64,000 bases of DNA. Origin: an uncultured Clostridium sp. (GTDB lineage Bacteria; Bacillota; Clostridia; TANB77; CAG-508). Numbering within the stretch: position 1 is the first letter of the stretch; each line of letters opens with the position of its first letter. The notes under the pieces were generated by a model. The model ran no database searches, was not told the origin of the DNA, and was given only the letters and a program-made list of their open reading frames with translations. Below, piece after piece: positions 15,749 to 25,211 of the stretch. The stretch is taken from the NCBI GenBank assembly GCA_900554565.1, contig USHX01000004.1, positions 1 through 64,000 on the forward strand. Reading direction: 5' to 3'. A program made the position numbers and the translations under genes.

Positions 15749-16246
15749 TTATATATTGTCTATTTGAGTTAATGAATATACCATTGTTCCATTGTTACTA
15801 TATCCTAAAGTATTATATATTTCCACTTTTGCATTTGTGTCATCAAATTCTATTATGTAATATTCTCCATTTGATAATTCTATTTTGTTTAATCCCCAAT
15901 TTTGTAATGCTTCTTCTGTAACTGCATAGCAGTCTGCACTGTTTGCTCCTGATGGTACTATTATTCCTAAGTCTGATACTTTTTTTAGTTTTGCTTCTGT
16001 CTCATATACTTCTGTTCTCACTTCTGCTTTTTTTGTTTCATCTGGGTTTGGTCCCATTTTAAAATTTGCTTGTTCTACTGTTTCTCTAGCTTTTACTTGA
16101 ACTAATAGCATATTTGTTCTTAGTTCTTCTAGTTTTCCTTTTTTTATTATATCTTTTCCACTATATACTGATATTCCAGCGATTATTAATAATACTATTA
16201 TTGTTACAGATAATGCAATTAATGTTATACCTTGTTCCTTTTTCAT
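15749..16246 (-). CDS. Type IV pilin / pseudopilin-like protein
   Basis: This 165-residue protein begins MKKEQGITLIALSVTIIVLL, the prepilin leader design: a short basic peptide, Gly before the cleavage site, then a long hydrophobic helix. The rest is a soluble alpha/beta domain ending in YSLTQIDNI. Position +5 after the cleavage site is Ala instead of the Glu normally needed for pilus assembly, so it may be a minor pseudopilin or a simple membrane-anchored extracellular protein. A GGGTG site precedes the ATG. No prepilin peptidase or assembly ATPase is in the window. Confidence 0.7.
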   Translation of the reverse strand: MKKEQGITLIALSVTIIVLLIIAGISVYSGKDIIKKGKLEELRTNMLLVQVKARETVEQANFKMGPNPDETKKAEVRTEVYETEAKLKKVSDLGIIVPSGANSADCYAVTEEALQNWGLNKIELSNGEYYIIEFDDTNAKVEIYNTLGYSNNGTMVYSLTQIDNI

Positions 16247-16423
16247 TTATTTCACCCTTTACTTTTTATTCTTGTTTATTATATATTTTTCCTTTCTCTT
16301 TTTCAATAGTAAATAAAAAATTTAAGTATCACATTTTTTTCACAAAATATTCACAAATGTATTGTATTATACCTTTAGATTAGGATATTATATTAAAAAA
16401 AGTATCTTTAGGAGGTTTAAAAA

Positions 16424-17689
16424 ATGGAAGAAAATAAAAAAGAACAAGAAAAAAAATCAAATTTTAAAGCTGTTCAAGATCAAGCTTCAGTGAATAAAGC
16501 TTATAAATCTGAACATAAAGCAAAAGTAGGTTTTGCAAATGGATTTTTATTACCATTTGTAAGTGGTGTACTTGGTTGCACTGTAGTTGTTGGTACTTGT
16601 TTTGGTGTACCTTCTATAAAAAATAAATTATTAAGTTCATCAACAAGTAGTTCAAGTACTAATTCAAATTCTAATAATTTAAGTACAGGATATGTTAGCC
16701 AAACTTCACTTTCAAATTATTCAGACACATCAGTATATGCTGCAAATAAAATCTTACCTTCAATTGTTGGAATTAAAGTTGAATATAATGTAAATTCTTT
16801 AGTTTCTATGTTTGGTAGACAAAATCAAAGTTCTACTGCAACAGCCAGTGGTTCTGGTATTGTAATTAGTGAAGATGGATATATTTTAACAAACAATCAC
16901 ATTGTTTCATCATCTTCTTCTGAATCTTATTATGAAGTGTCTGAAGCAACAAAAGTTACTGTAACTTTATTTAATGATGAAACAGAATATGAAGCAAAAA
17001 TTGTTGGAAAAGATGAACAAACAGATTTAGCTGTTATAAAAATTGAAAAAACAGGTTTATCTAAAGCAGAGTTTGCAGATTCTGATAGTGTAAAAGTTGG
17101 AGAATTTGCTATGGCTGTTGGTAACCCTCTAGGAATGCAAAGCAGTATCACTTGCGGTGTTATAAGTGCTGTTAACAGAGAAGTTACGGATTCAGATGGT
17201 AAAAAATTCACTTTAATTCAAACAGATGCTGCTATAAACTCTGGTAACAGTGGTGGTGCTTTAGTAAATAGTGAAGGTAAAGTAATTGGAATTAATACTT
17301 TAAAACTTTCTGGTACAGGAATTGAAGGTATGGGATTTGCAATTCCAATTAATTCAACTACTGATATAACTTCACAATTAATTCAATATAGCAAAGTTAA
17401 AAGACCTTATATTGGAATTTCTGGTATGGATTTAGATGAAAAAACTGCCAAAGCTAACAATTTGGTTCAAGGTATTTATGTTAAATCTATAGAGGATTTC
17501 TCTGCTGCTGAAAAGGCAGAAGTTAAAGTCGGCGATGTTATTATTGAAGCTGATGGTAAGAAAATTACAACTATGGATGAGTTAAATGAAATTAAAAATA
17601 CTCATAAAATTGGTGATGAGATGAAGATTAAAGTAAATAGAAATGGACAAGAAAAAGAATTGACTTTAACATTAGGTGAACAACCTTAA
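16424..17689 (+). CDS. htrA: HtrA/DegP-like membrane-anchored serine protease
   Basis: This 421-residue surface protease degrades misfolded secreted proteins. A charged cytosolic N-terminus of about 40 residues is followed by one membrane helix (FLLPFVSGVLGCTVVVGTC), a Ser/Asn-rich linker, a trypsin-like domain and a C-terminal PDZ domain. The catalytic triad is visible: His in LTNNHIV, Asp in TDLAVIKI and Ser in INSGNSGGAL. PDZ residues run from about 325 to the end (RPYIGISG, GDVIIEADGK). AGGAGG lies 8 bases before the ATG. It is a single gene with its own terminator. Confidence 0.94.
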   Translation: MEENKKEQEKKSNFKAVQDQASVNKAYKSEHKAKVGFANGFLLPFVSGVLGCTVVVGTCFGVPSIKNKLLSSSTSSSSTNSNSNNLSTGYVSQTSLSNYSDTSVYAANKILPSIVGIKVEYNVNSLVSMFGRQNQSSTATASGSGIVISEDGYILTNNHIVSSSSSESYYEVSEATKVTVTLFNDETEYEAKIVGKDEQTDLAVIKIEKTGLSKAEFADSDSVKVGEFAMAVGNPLGMQSSITCGVISAVNREVTDSDGKKFTLIQTDAAINSGNSGGALVNSEGKVIGINTLKLSGTGIEGMGFAIPINSTTDITSQLIQYSKVKRPYIGISGMDLDEKTAKANNLVQGIYVKSIEDFSAAEKAEVKVGDVIIEADGKKITTMDELNEIKNTHKIGDEMKIKVNRNGQEKELTLTLGEQP

Positions 17690-17797
17690 CTAAGTTTTCA
17701 CTTTTAGTTCACACAATGGACAAAATTGGTTAGTATAATACAACCATAGTCAGTAAAGAATACTGATTTGAAATAAAAAACATCCCCTTTTATTTTC

Positions 17798-17832
17798 AGA
17801 AAGAAGAACTTGAAAAAGTTCTTCTTTTTTAT
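17798..17832 (+). terminator. Terminator downstream of htrA
   Basis: A perfect AAGAAGAACTT / AAGTTCTTCTT stem with a GAAA loop and a TTTTTT tail. The 110 bases between the htrA stop and this hairpin hold no ORF that I can support. Confidence 0.88.
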
Positions 17833-17902
17833 TCATAAATCATTAAAATGTTTTAATATTCAAACTTAAATCCTATTAGAAAAATAATATATAAAACAAA
17901 AA

Positions 17903-18023
17903 AACTTTAATATATAATTTTTACTTGTGACTCCCAACTACATAACGGGCTGTAATTTCATAACAGCCCATAATTTGTCGGTCCCCCCCGAATTGTCACT
18001 TCGTAAAAATATATATTAAAGTT
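17903..18023 (-). repeat. Structured 120-bp element, copy A
   Basis: This is one of two copies; the other is at 52081-52199 in the opposite orientation. In minus-strand reading it has terminal inverted repeats (AACTTTAATATAT... with ...ATATATTAAAGTT), then an inner GTGAC/GTCAC stem, a conserved AATTCGGGGGG-ACCG block, a GGGCTGT-TATGAAATT-ACAGCCC hairpin and a conserved GTTGGGAGTCAC end. The hairpin stem and an outer-stem base pair differ from copy B by paired changes, while loops are identical. It occupies the otherwise empty interval between the htrA terminator and the gene at 18058. Confidence 0.85.
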
Positions 18024-18057
18024 ATAATACCAAATATTAAAGTTCTAATACAAAACA

Positions 18058-18921
18058 TTATAGAATTACTAAATCCATTTCACTAGTTGAAGTTTGGTTT
18101 CCATATGCATACACAATATACAAAGTATCTTCTGTAACATAAAATTCAGATGCATTTTCTAATTTATACATACTACTTGAAGTATCTCTATTATAAATAT
18201 TATAACCAAGATTTTTTAAATCTTCTACTTTCTTTTCCTCTGCTGAAATTTCTTCATCAATTTTGCTTTGAACAACTTGATTATCTGCACCTTTTATTTT
18301 CAACATTTCAGCAATTGATATTTCTTTGTTATTTCTTAAATCATAATTATAAGTTTGTACAATTACCTTTTGTGCATTTGAACCTTCTTTTAAATTTGAT
18401 TTAACCATAACAGATAATATACCATAATGTATATTTGCTACATATTCTACATTATAAATTATATTTTTATTTTCACTACCTAATATACTTCTTGCCTTAT
18501 TAGCAAATATTTCTTCTATATCTTGATTATATTTTTTTACAACATCATTGTTTATATTTATGTATGGTATATGAACTTCTAGGTCATAGCTATTTACTTT
18601 GCTTTCTTTTTTCTCATATTTTGTATATACTATTTTCTTGTCTTGGTCTTCTTTTTTTCCATTATTTTCATCATCATCATTTTCTATATCATTTACAAAT
18701 ATGGTATTAAAATTAGCTTTTAATAATGCTACTTCATCTTCTGTTTTTTTACCAAATTCTTTTTTCTCTTTTAACCCTACTAATGTCGCAATATCTATTC
18801 TTGCATAAAATTGTACATAAAATGCTACAATTATAGATATAAGACATATAGAAATAATGCTAATATAAATTATAGCTTGTTTTTTTCCTATTTTCGTTTT
18901 TTCTGGTAATGTTACCTTCAT
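18058..18921 (-). CDS. Membrane-anchored extracellular protein, DUF4163/DUF3298-like
   Basis: This 287-residue protein has a basic cytosolic start, one membrane helix at about residues 17-40 and an extracellular part. An acidic linker (DDDENNGKKED) leads to a domain with SYDLEVHIPYININND and VQTYNYDLRNNKEISIAEM. That arrangement resembles the DUF4163 plus DUF3298 module seen in PdaC-type and anti-sigma-associated proteins of Firmicutes. No catalytic deacetylase domain follows. Its function is unknown. A GAGG site lies 7 bases before the ATG. It diverges from clpE. Confidence 0.7.
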   Translation of the reverse strand: MKVTLPEKTKIGKKQAIIYISIISICLISIIVAFYVQFYARIDIATLVGLKEKKEFGKKTEDEVALLKANFNTIFVNDIENDDDENNGKKEDQDKKIVYTKYEKKESKVNSYDLEVHIPYININNDVVKKYNQDIEEIFANKARSILGSENKNIIYNVEYVANIHYGILSVMVKSNLKEGSNAQKVIVQTYNYDLRNNKEISIAEMLKIKGADNQVVQSKIDEEISAEEKKVEDLKNLGYNIYNRDTSSSMYKLENASEFYVTEDTLYIVYAYGNQTSTSEMDLVIL

Positions 18922-19044
18922 ATTTCTACCTCATTTTTTTACATTTGTCTACTTTTTTATTATACCATTTTTGTTTATATTTAGCAATATAATTTTTAGT
19001 GTCTAATCTCATAATTACAAGTATCTTAAAATAGCATTAAAATA

Positions 19045-19073
19045 TTGACTATTCCCCTTTTTTGCGTTATTAT
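19045..19073 (+). promoter_or_regulatory. Sigma-A promoter of clpE-pgsA
   Basis: TTGACT and TATTAT are separated by 17 bases and are followed by TATAATATA. No tandem GGTCAAA heptamers of a CtsR operator are visible around it, although CtsR usually controls clp genes. Confidence 0.65.
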
Positions 19074-19114
19074 AATATATATTAATTTTTATAGAAATGA
19101 GGAATTTAAAACAT

Positions 19115-21463
19115 ATGTTATGTTCAGAATGTAATGATAAACCAGCAGTGGTTTTTTATAAAAAAATAGAAAATGGAAAAGAAACTTTAGAAGGTTATTG
19201 TTATGACTGTGCTAAGAAAAAAGGTATAAATCCTCTTGAAGTTATAACAAATCAAAATGAAATTCTTTCTAAAGATAAATTAAATATTAATGATATGACA
19301 CAACAATTTGAAAGTATTTTTAAAGATTTAGCCGAAAATATTAACTTAGAAGATATAGAAAACATAGAAGGTGCTATAACTTTTGAGCAAGATAATGATG
19401 AAGATCCTGAAAATGGTCCAAAAATTTCTGGAGCAGCTATTCCTTTAGGCTCAATTTTCTCAAACATGATGAAAAATAGAGATAATGATGAACAAGAAGA
19501 ACCTAGCAATAGCAGAAAAAGAGTAAGAGTAGAAAAAAAGAAAAATCAAAATAAGAAAAAGAAATTCTTAGATACTTATGGAACTAACTTAACAAATAAA
19601 GCCAAAAATAATGAGCTTGATTTAGTTATAGGTAGAGAAAAAGAAATTCAAAGAATTGTACAAATATTAAATAGACGTTCAAAAAATAATCCTTGTCTTA
19701 TTGGTGAACCTGGTGTTGGTAAAACAGCTATTGCACAAGGTCTAGCAATTAGAATAGCTAATCAAAATGTACCTGCAAAGCTTTTAAATAAAGAAGTTTA
19801 TTTACTAGATATGACATCTGTAATCGCTGGTACACAATTTAGAGGCCAATTTGAATCTAGAATGAAAGGCATTATTGATGAATGCAAACAATATGGAAAT
19901 ATCATTTTAGTTATTGATGAAATTCACAACATCATAGGTGCTGGAGATGGTGAACATTCTATGAATGCAGCTAATATCTTAAAACCAGCTTTATCTAATG
20001 GAGAAATTCAATTAATTGGTACTACAACTTTAAAAGAATATAGAAAATATATTGAAAAAGATTCAGCATTAGAAAGAAGATTTCAACAAGTTCTTGTAGA
20101 AGAACCAAATATTGATGATTCTATAGGTATTTTGGAAGGTATTAAAAAATATTATGAAGATTATCATAAAGTCAAAATATCTTCAGATGTTATTCGCCAA
20201 GCTGTTATTATGTCAGAAAAATATATTCATGACAGATTTTTACCTGATAAAGCAATAGACATATTAGATGAAGCTTGTTCTAGAATTAATTTGGAAGACA
20301 AAAACTTATATAAATTAGAAATGTTAAAACAAGAACTAAACAAAGTTCAATCTGAAAAAGAACAAGTTATAGCTGCTGATTCTACTGAAGATTATCAAAA
20401 GGCTGCAGATTTAAAAACTCGTGAATGTCAATTAATAGAAGAAATTGATACTTTAAATAAAAAAATGAAACCAAAACAATTAACAATTCAAGATATTGCT
20501 AATGTAATAGAAAGTTGGACTAAAATTCCAGTTAAAAAGATTACAGAAGCTGAAACTCAAAAACTATTGAACCTGGAAACAAATCTTCATAAAAGAATTA
20601 TTGGTCAAGATGAAGCTGTTAATTGTGTAGCAAGAGCTATAAGAAGAAATAGAGCAGGATTGAAAAGCACTAAAAGACCACCTTCATTTATTTTTGTTGG
20701 GCCAACTGGTGTTGGTAAAACAGAGCTTGCAAAAAGCTTAGCTTATGAAATGTTTGGAAGTGAAGATAATATAATCAGAATTGATATGTCTGAATATATG
20801 GAAAGTCATTCAACAGCAAAATTAATCGGGGCTCCCCCAGGATATGTTGGATATGATGATGCTGGTCAATTAACTGATAAAGTAAAAAGAAAACCATATT
20901 CAATAATTCTTTTAGATGAAATCGAAAAAGCGCATCCAGATGTTTTTAACATTTTACTACAAGTACTAGATGATGGAAAATTAACAGATAGTCAAGGAAA
21001 CACTGTAAGCTTTTCAAACACAATTATAATAATGACTTCAAATGCTGGTTCAAACACTAATACAAACTCAATTGGTTTTGGTAAACAAACTGTAGACAAA
21101 AGCAAATTAATTGATTCTCTAAAAGATGTATTTAGACCAGAATTCTTAAATAGAATTGATGAGATTATAAGCTTTGATGCTTTAACAAAAGAACAATTGT
21201 TACAAATTGTAGATTTAATGTTAAAAGATACTAAAACAGCTCTTAATGATAAAGATATTAAAATGACTATAACAAAAAGCGCTAAAGATTATATATTAGA
21301 AAAAGGTACTGATATAAAATTTGGAGCTAGGCCTTTAAGAAGAGCTATACAAAGATATGTAGAAGATGAATTATCTGAAATGATATTAAAAGGTGAACTT
21401 TTAGATGGTCAAACAGTAGCAGTAGATTTTGAAAATGATAAATTAAAATTTGAAGTAAAATAG
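19115..21463 (+). CDS. clpE: ClpE-type AAA+ unfoldase with N-terminal zinc finger
   Basis: This protein of about 782 residues unfolds substrates for ClpP. The N-terminus [12 protein letters not shown]...YCYDC forms a four-Cys zinc finger of the ClpE/McsA type in place of the usual ClpC repeat domain. A linker of about 110 residues rich in acidic then basic residues follows. AAA domain 1 has GEPGVGKT and [10 protein letters not shown]; domain 2 has [17 protein letters not shown] and [11 protein letters not shown]. The start at 19115 follows the MxC beginning of ClpE relatives; an in-frame ATG at 19097 is also possible because the ribosome site (GAGG) is 12 bases away. pgsA follows by 9 bases. 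Confidence 0.9.
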   Translation: MLCSECNDKPAVVFYKKIENGKETLEGYCYDCAKKKGINPLEVITNQNEILSKDKLNINDMTQQFESIFKDLAENINLEDIENIEGAITFEQDNDEDPENGPKISGAAIPLGSIFSNMMKNRDNDEQEEPSNSRKRVRVEKKKNQNKKKKFLDTYGTNLTNKAKNNELDLVIGREKEIQRIVQILNRRSKNNPCLIGEPGVGKTAIAQGLAIRIANQNVPAKLLNKEVYLLDMTSVIAGTQFRGQFESRMKGIIDECKQYGNIILVIDEIHNIIGAGDGEHSMNAANILKPALSNGEIQLIGTTTLKEYRKYIEKDSALERRFQQVLVEEPNIDDSIGILEGIKKYYEDYHKVKISSDVIRQAVIMSEKYIHDRFLPDKAIDILDEACSRINLEDKNLYKLEMLKQELNKVQSEKEQVIAADSTEDYQKAADLKTRECQLIEEIDTLNKKMKPKQLTIQDIANVIESWTKIPVKKITEAETQKLLNLETNLHKRIIGQDEAVNCVARAIRRNRAGLKSTKRPPSFIFVGPTGVGKTELAKSLAYEMFGSEDNIIRIDMSEYMESHSTAKLIGAPPGYVGYDDAGQLTDKVKRKPYSIILLDEIEKAHPDVFNILLQVLDDGKLTDSQGNTVSFSNTIIIMTSNAGSNTNTNSIGFGKQTVDKSKLIDSLKDVFRPEFLNRIDEIISFDALTKEQLLQIVDLMLKDTKTALNDKDIKMTITKSAKDYILEKGTDIKFGARPLRRAIQRYVEDELSEMILKGELLDGQTVAVDFENDKLKFEVK

Positions 21464-21472
21464 GAGAAAAAA

Positions 21473-22063
21473 ATGTTTAAACATATACCAAATATACTAA
21501 CAATAATAAGAATTTTGTTAATTCCAGTGATTTTATTTTATGTATTTACTGGGCAATATATAATTGCTTTTATAGTATTTACCCTTTCTGGTTTAACAGA
21601 TATAGCTGATGGATTTATTGCAAGAAAATTTAACCTAATTTCTAATTTTGGAAAATTAATGGATCCCTTAGCAGATAAATTAACTCAAATTGCAACACTT
21701 ACATCTCTTGTAATTACTGATATTATCCCTATTTGGATACTAGTAATTGTCCTTTTAAAAGAATTTATAATGATAGTTGGTGCTTCTTTCCTTTATGGAA
21801 AAGATGTTGTTGTTTATAGTAGATGGTATGGAAAACTTGCAACAGTTTTATTTTATATAGCAATTGTTGCTTCCCTACTTGTAAAACAATTTGGACTTTC
21901 TGAGATTTGGGCTAATTTAGATTTTGGCCTTTATTGTTTAGCAATTGTTACTACTGTATTTGCATTAGTAATGTATGTTAAAGACTTATATCAAAAAGGA
22001 TTTATTGATAAACAAGACTTAAAAAAAGAAGTTACTGTTGATAAAAAAGAAAAGAAAAAATAG
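21473..22063 (+). CDS. pgsA: CDP-diacylglycerol--glycerol-3-phosphate 3-phosphatidyltransferase
   Basis: This 196-residue membrane enzyme makes phosphatidylglycerol phosphate. The CDP-alcohol phosphotransferase signature is intact: DIADGFIARKFN...FGKLMDPLADKL, with the four metal-binding Asp residues, near residues 42-70. Four to five hydrophobic segments follow, and the Lys-rich tail is cytosolic. TAGGAG lies 6-7 bases before the ATG. It forms an operon with clpE. Confidence 0.95.
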   Translation: MFKHIPNILTIIRILLIPVILFYVFTGQYIIAFIVFTLSGLTDIADGFIARKFNLISNFGKLMDPLADKLTQIATLTSLVITDIIPIWILVIVLLKEFIMIVGASFLYGKDVVVYSRWYGKLATVLFYIAIVASLLVKQFGLSEIWANLDFGLYCLAIVTTVFALVMYVKDLYQKGFIDKQDLKKEVTVDKKEKKK

Positions 22064-22067
22064 GTAT

Positions 22068-22115
22068 AAAAATGAGATTTAAGTTATAATCACAACTTAA
22101 GTCTCATTTTTAATT
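22068..22115 (+). terminator. Terminator after pgsA, shared with bofC
   Basis: AAAAATGAGA(T)TTAAGTT pairs with AACTTAAGTCTCATTTTT around ATAATCAC, ending in T-rich sequence. Convergent bofC ends just beyond it, so it may serve both strands. Confidence 0.88.
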
Positions 22116-22121
22116 TAACCT

Positions 22122-22733
22122 TTATTCAAAATTTTCTAAATACTGATTTAACTCTTCATTTCCATTAATTCTAACTCCATTTTTTATATTAACCAAATCT
22201 GTTTGTGGAATATACTCAAGTGAGATTTCTGTTGTCTCATATTCTGTTTCTACACCATTTTCTTGTATTCGAAAAACAACTAGTTTACCATCTTTTTCTC
22301 TTACCATATAATGTTCTCCACATTCTTCTTCATCTGTTTTTGTTAATATAATTTGTGTATCAGAAAATTTTTCTATGTTCCAACTTTCATATTTGCTTGC
22401 TAGTTCTTCTTTGGTTTTGTTAACTAAATCATTTGAAACAATGTCATATTTGCTTATTGTATGTCCACATTTTTGGTGTGTTGTTTTAAATATTATTTCT
22501 GCATTTGGTGCTATTTTTTCCTCAATTTCAGTAGATGCTGTTTGTAAGTTTTCGTTTTCCATTTGTGTATATTCTTCTGTGCATTCATCTTCAATTACTT
22601 CGTTGTTTTTTGCTATTTCTTCTTGTTGTATTGCCATTTCTTCTTTTTGACCAGAATTCCAAACCGCAAATCCTAGTGTTATTGCTAAAATGATTGTAAC
22701 AATAGAAATCATGCTTATTATTACCTTATTCAT
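22122..22733 (-). CDS. bofC: BofC-like sporulation signalling protein
   Basis: This 203-residue exported or membrane-anchored protein has an N-terminal hydrophobic segment (residues 5-27) and an acidic linker. The C-terminal domain, EHYMVREKDGKLVVFRIQENG...LPQTDL-like and INGNEELNQYLE, matches the BofC C-terminal pattern. BofC modulates forespore signalling to sigma-K through SpoIVB in Bacillus. The ATG at 22733 has GGAG 7 bases upstream. Identification rests on the C-terminal domain; the N-terminal part is not conserved enough to be sure. It could also be a general anchored protein carrying that domain. Confidence 0.65.
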   Translation of the reverse strand: MNKVIISMISIVTIILAITLGFAVWNSGQKEEMAIQQEEIAKNNEVIEDECTEEYTQMENENLQTASTEIEEKIAPNAEIIFKTTHQKCGHTISKYDIVSNDLVNKTKEELASKYESWNIEKFSDTQIILTKTDEEECGEHYMVREKDGKLVVFRIQENGVETEYETTEISLEYIPQTDLVNIKNGVRINGNEELNQYLENFE

Positions 22734-22805
22734 CACTCTTCTCCTTTTTTTACAATTACCATCTTTTCTAATAGTGTTTGCTTATTTTTCAAATTTATAC
22801 AATTA

Positions 22806-25205
22806 TTAGTAAATTTTTATTTTATTTCCATCTGTTTTTAAGGTAATTTCTCCTCTTTGGTCTGTTCTATAAACTTTTGTACCATATTTTTCAAACTTTT
22901 CTAAAGTAATATTTGAAGGATGACCAAATTTATTATTTTTCCCAACACCTATTAAAGCGATTTTAGGTTTTACTGCTTCCAAAAATTCTTGACTAGAAGA
23001 AGTTTTAGAACCATGATGTGGTACTTTCAAAACCAATGATTCCAAATTTTTGGCATCGTAAGTTTTCAATATCTCCTTTTCAGCCACTTCCTCAATATCA
23101 CCTGTAAACAACATTGAAAATTTCTTATACTTCATTTTAAATACTAAAGAGTTATTATTAATTGAATTATCAGAAATTTTGCTTTTAGAATTCGGCCATA
23201 TTACATTTAAATTTAAATCTTTCTCAATTTCTATATTTTCTCCTGCTTCTACAATCTTTACTTTTATATCCTTTTGTTGTACCAAATTCACAAATTTTTC
23301 ATAGTTTTGGCTATTTTCAAATTGTTTTCCTATAATTATATTTTTCACTTTTATTTCCTGCATGATATACAAAATTCCACCAACATGATCATAATCAAAA
23401 TGGCTAATTACAATGTAATCTAGTTGTGTGTGTCCTTTGTTCAATATATATGGTAATAATGTACTTTTCCCAACATCAAATTCTTTAGATTGGCTTCCTC
23501 CTCCATCTACTAAAATTGTTTTATTTTTAGGTGTTACGATAAAACATGAATCACCTTGTCCAACATCTACAAAATTTATATTAAGTTTATTATCTTGTTT
23601 TTGCACTATTATAAAAGTTACTAATAAAATAATCAGTGCACTTATTATTTTCTTTATGTTTTCTTTTCTATTTTTTCTAAATTTGTATTTAGCTAAAGCT
23701 ATCAAATTTTTTACTCTCATAAAAGTTGAAGTTGGCTTTTTTTCTGAATAAACTTCATATATTGCTTTTATACAAAATAGTATAATGTAATATATAATTA
23801 TTTGCCAAATTTTAGGTGTTGGTAGATAAATTTTTGCCATTGATAATTCTGAAAATTTAGATATTAAAATTAAGATTTCTACTGATATTTTTACAATAAA
23901 AAATAGAATTTTAGCTATTGCAAGGCTAAAAATTGAACTAAAAATCCCTAACATTCCAATTACTATTATTGGTCCAATTATTATTCCAACCAATAAATTA
24001 GTTATTAAAAAATAGGTTCCAAATATATTGAAATGATATATCATTATAGGGAATATCATTATTTGTGCACATAGTGTTATTGAAAATATTCCTGGGATTT
24101 TTTTACTAAATAATACTAATCCCATTGTTCCCGCAAAAGATAATTGTAAACTAATATTTAATATTGAAAACGGATTGTTTATTAACAAAATTAATAATGA
24201 AATTGAAATTGATGTCCAAGTGTCTTCTTTTCTATGTATTAACTTTCCTAAAATTATAATGATTCCCATTATTCCAGCTCTAACAATTGAAGCCGAAAAG
24301 CCTGTTATAAACATATAAAACGCTAAGAATATTATTGTTATCTCTCTAGTTCTTCTTTTTCCAAATAAGGGTTTTAATAAAAAATATATTCCTAATATTA
24401 TATAATTCACATGCATCCCCGATACTGCTAAAACATGCGAAATATTGCTTATTCTAAAGTCTTCTTGTATCTCTTCTTCTACTTGTTTTGAATCTCCCAA
24501 TAAAATTCCATTTAAGATTCCAGCTTGTTTTTCTTCTAAAAATTTTTCAATTGTTTCTCCTATTTTTATATGAATATCATTTGAAATTTTTAATATTGGA
24601 TTGATTTTATTTTTTTCTAGAATAGATACCTTTTCTGCATTTATAGTTCCATATATTTTCATGGTTTTCAAATATTGTTTATAATTAAAACCGCCCTTAT
24701 TTCTAGCTGTTTGTGGTTCTATATATTCTCCTTTTAACTCTATTTCATCTCCATATTGTAACTTGCTTTGCTTCTTGCTCAATTTCAGATAAAATTTATC
24801 GCCATTTTTTAGCAGTTTTATTTTGTACATATTGCTATATTCTTTTTCTTGTACATTACTTATAACAATAGCTTTGCCAAATATTTTGTCTCCATCTTTA
24901 TATTTATTTTCATATCTACTGTTTTGAATTATAACGATTGTATTTGAAATAACTGATGATATTATTATTGTAATAAGCACATTTTTACTTATTACTAATT
25001 TGATATATCTAAAATATCTTTTGAAACTTAATAATTTGAACTTTAAATTTTTCTTTTTAAATGAATTTAATTTCTCATATATAAAATATATTATAGCCAT
25101 AAAAATATACAAAGGGTCTATACTTTTACTTATGTATAGCCCCATTATAATTCCTATTATATATCCAATGACTATAACTAAAATTGGTCTTTTAATTATA
25201 ATCAT
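22806..25205 (-). CDS. comEC: ComEC/Rec2-family DNA uptake channel protein
   Basis: This 799-residue polytopic protein imports single-stranded DNA in competent bacteria. An N-terminal OB-like region (residues 100-200) and a central Competence domain with many helices (ISHVLAVSGMHVNYI is the signature) precede a C-terminal metallo-beta-lactamase-like domain. The last contains FVDVGQGDS, ILVDGGG and ISHFDYDHVGG. The length is typical. AAAGG lies directly before the ATG, tighter than usual; an ATT start three codons in cannot be excluded. It overlaps nearly with the NlpC gene upstream. No comEA or comFA is in the window. Confidence 0.93.
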   Translation of the reverse strand: MIIIKRPILVIVIGYIIGIIMGLYISKSIDPLYIFMAIIYFIYEKLNSFKKKNLKFKLLSFKRYFRYIKLVISKNVLITIIISSVISNTIVIIQNSRYENKYKDGDKIFGKAIVISNVQEKEYSNMYKIKLLKNGDKFYLKLSKKQSKLQYGDEIELKGEYIEPQTARNKGGFNYKQYLKTMKIYGTINAEKVSILEKNKINPILKISNDIHIKIGETIEKFLEEKQAGILNGILLGDSKQVEEEIQEDFRISNISHVLAVSGMHVNYIILGIYFLLKPLFGKRRTREITIIFLAFYMFITGFSASIVRAGIMGIIIILGKLIHRKEDTWTSISISLLILLINNPFSILNISLQLSFAGTMGLVLFSKKIPGIFSITLCAQIMIFPIMIYHFNIFGTYFLITNLLVGIIIGPIIVIGMLGIFSSIFSLAIAKILFFIVKISVEILILISKFSELSMAKIYLPTPKIWQIIIYYIILFCIKAIYEVYSEKKPTSTFMRVKNLIALAKYKFRKNRKENIKKIISALIILLVTFIIVQKQDNKLNINFVDVGQGDSCFIVTPKNKTILVDGGGSQSKEFDVGKSTLLPYILNKGHTQLDYIVISHFDYDHVGGILYIMQEIKVKNIIIGKQFENSQNYEKFVNLVQQKDIKVKIVEAGENIEIEKDLNLNVIWPNSKSKISDNSINNNSLVFKMKYKKFSMLFTGDIEEVAEKEILKTYDAKNLESLVLKVPHHGSKTSSSQEFLEAVKPKIALIGVGKNNKFGHPSNITLEKFEKYGTKVYRTDQRGEITLKTDGNKIKIY

Positions 25206-25211
25206 CCTTTC

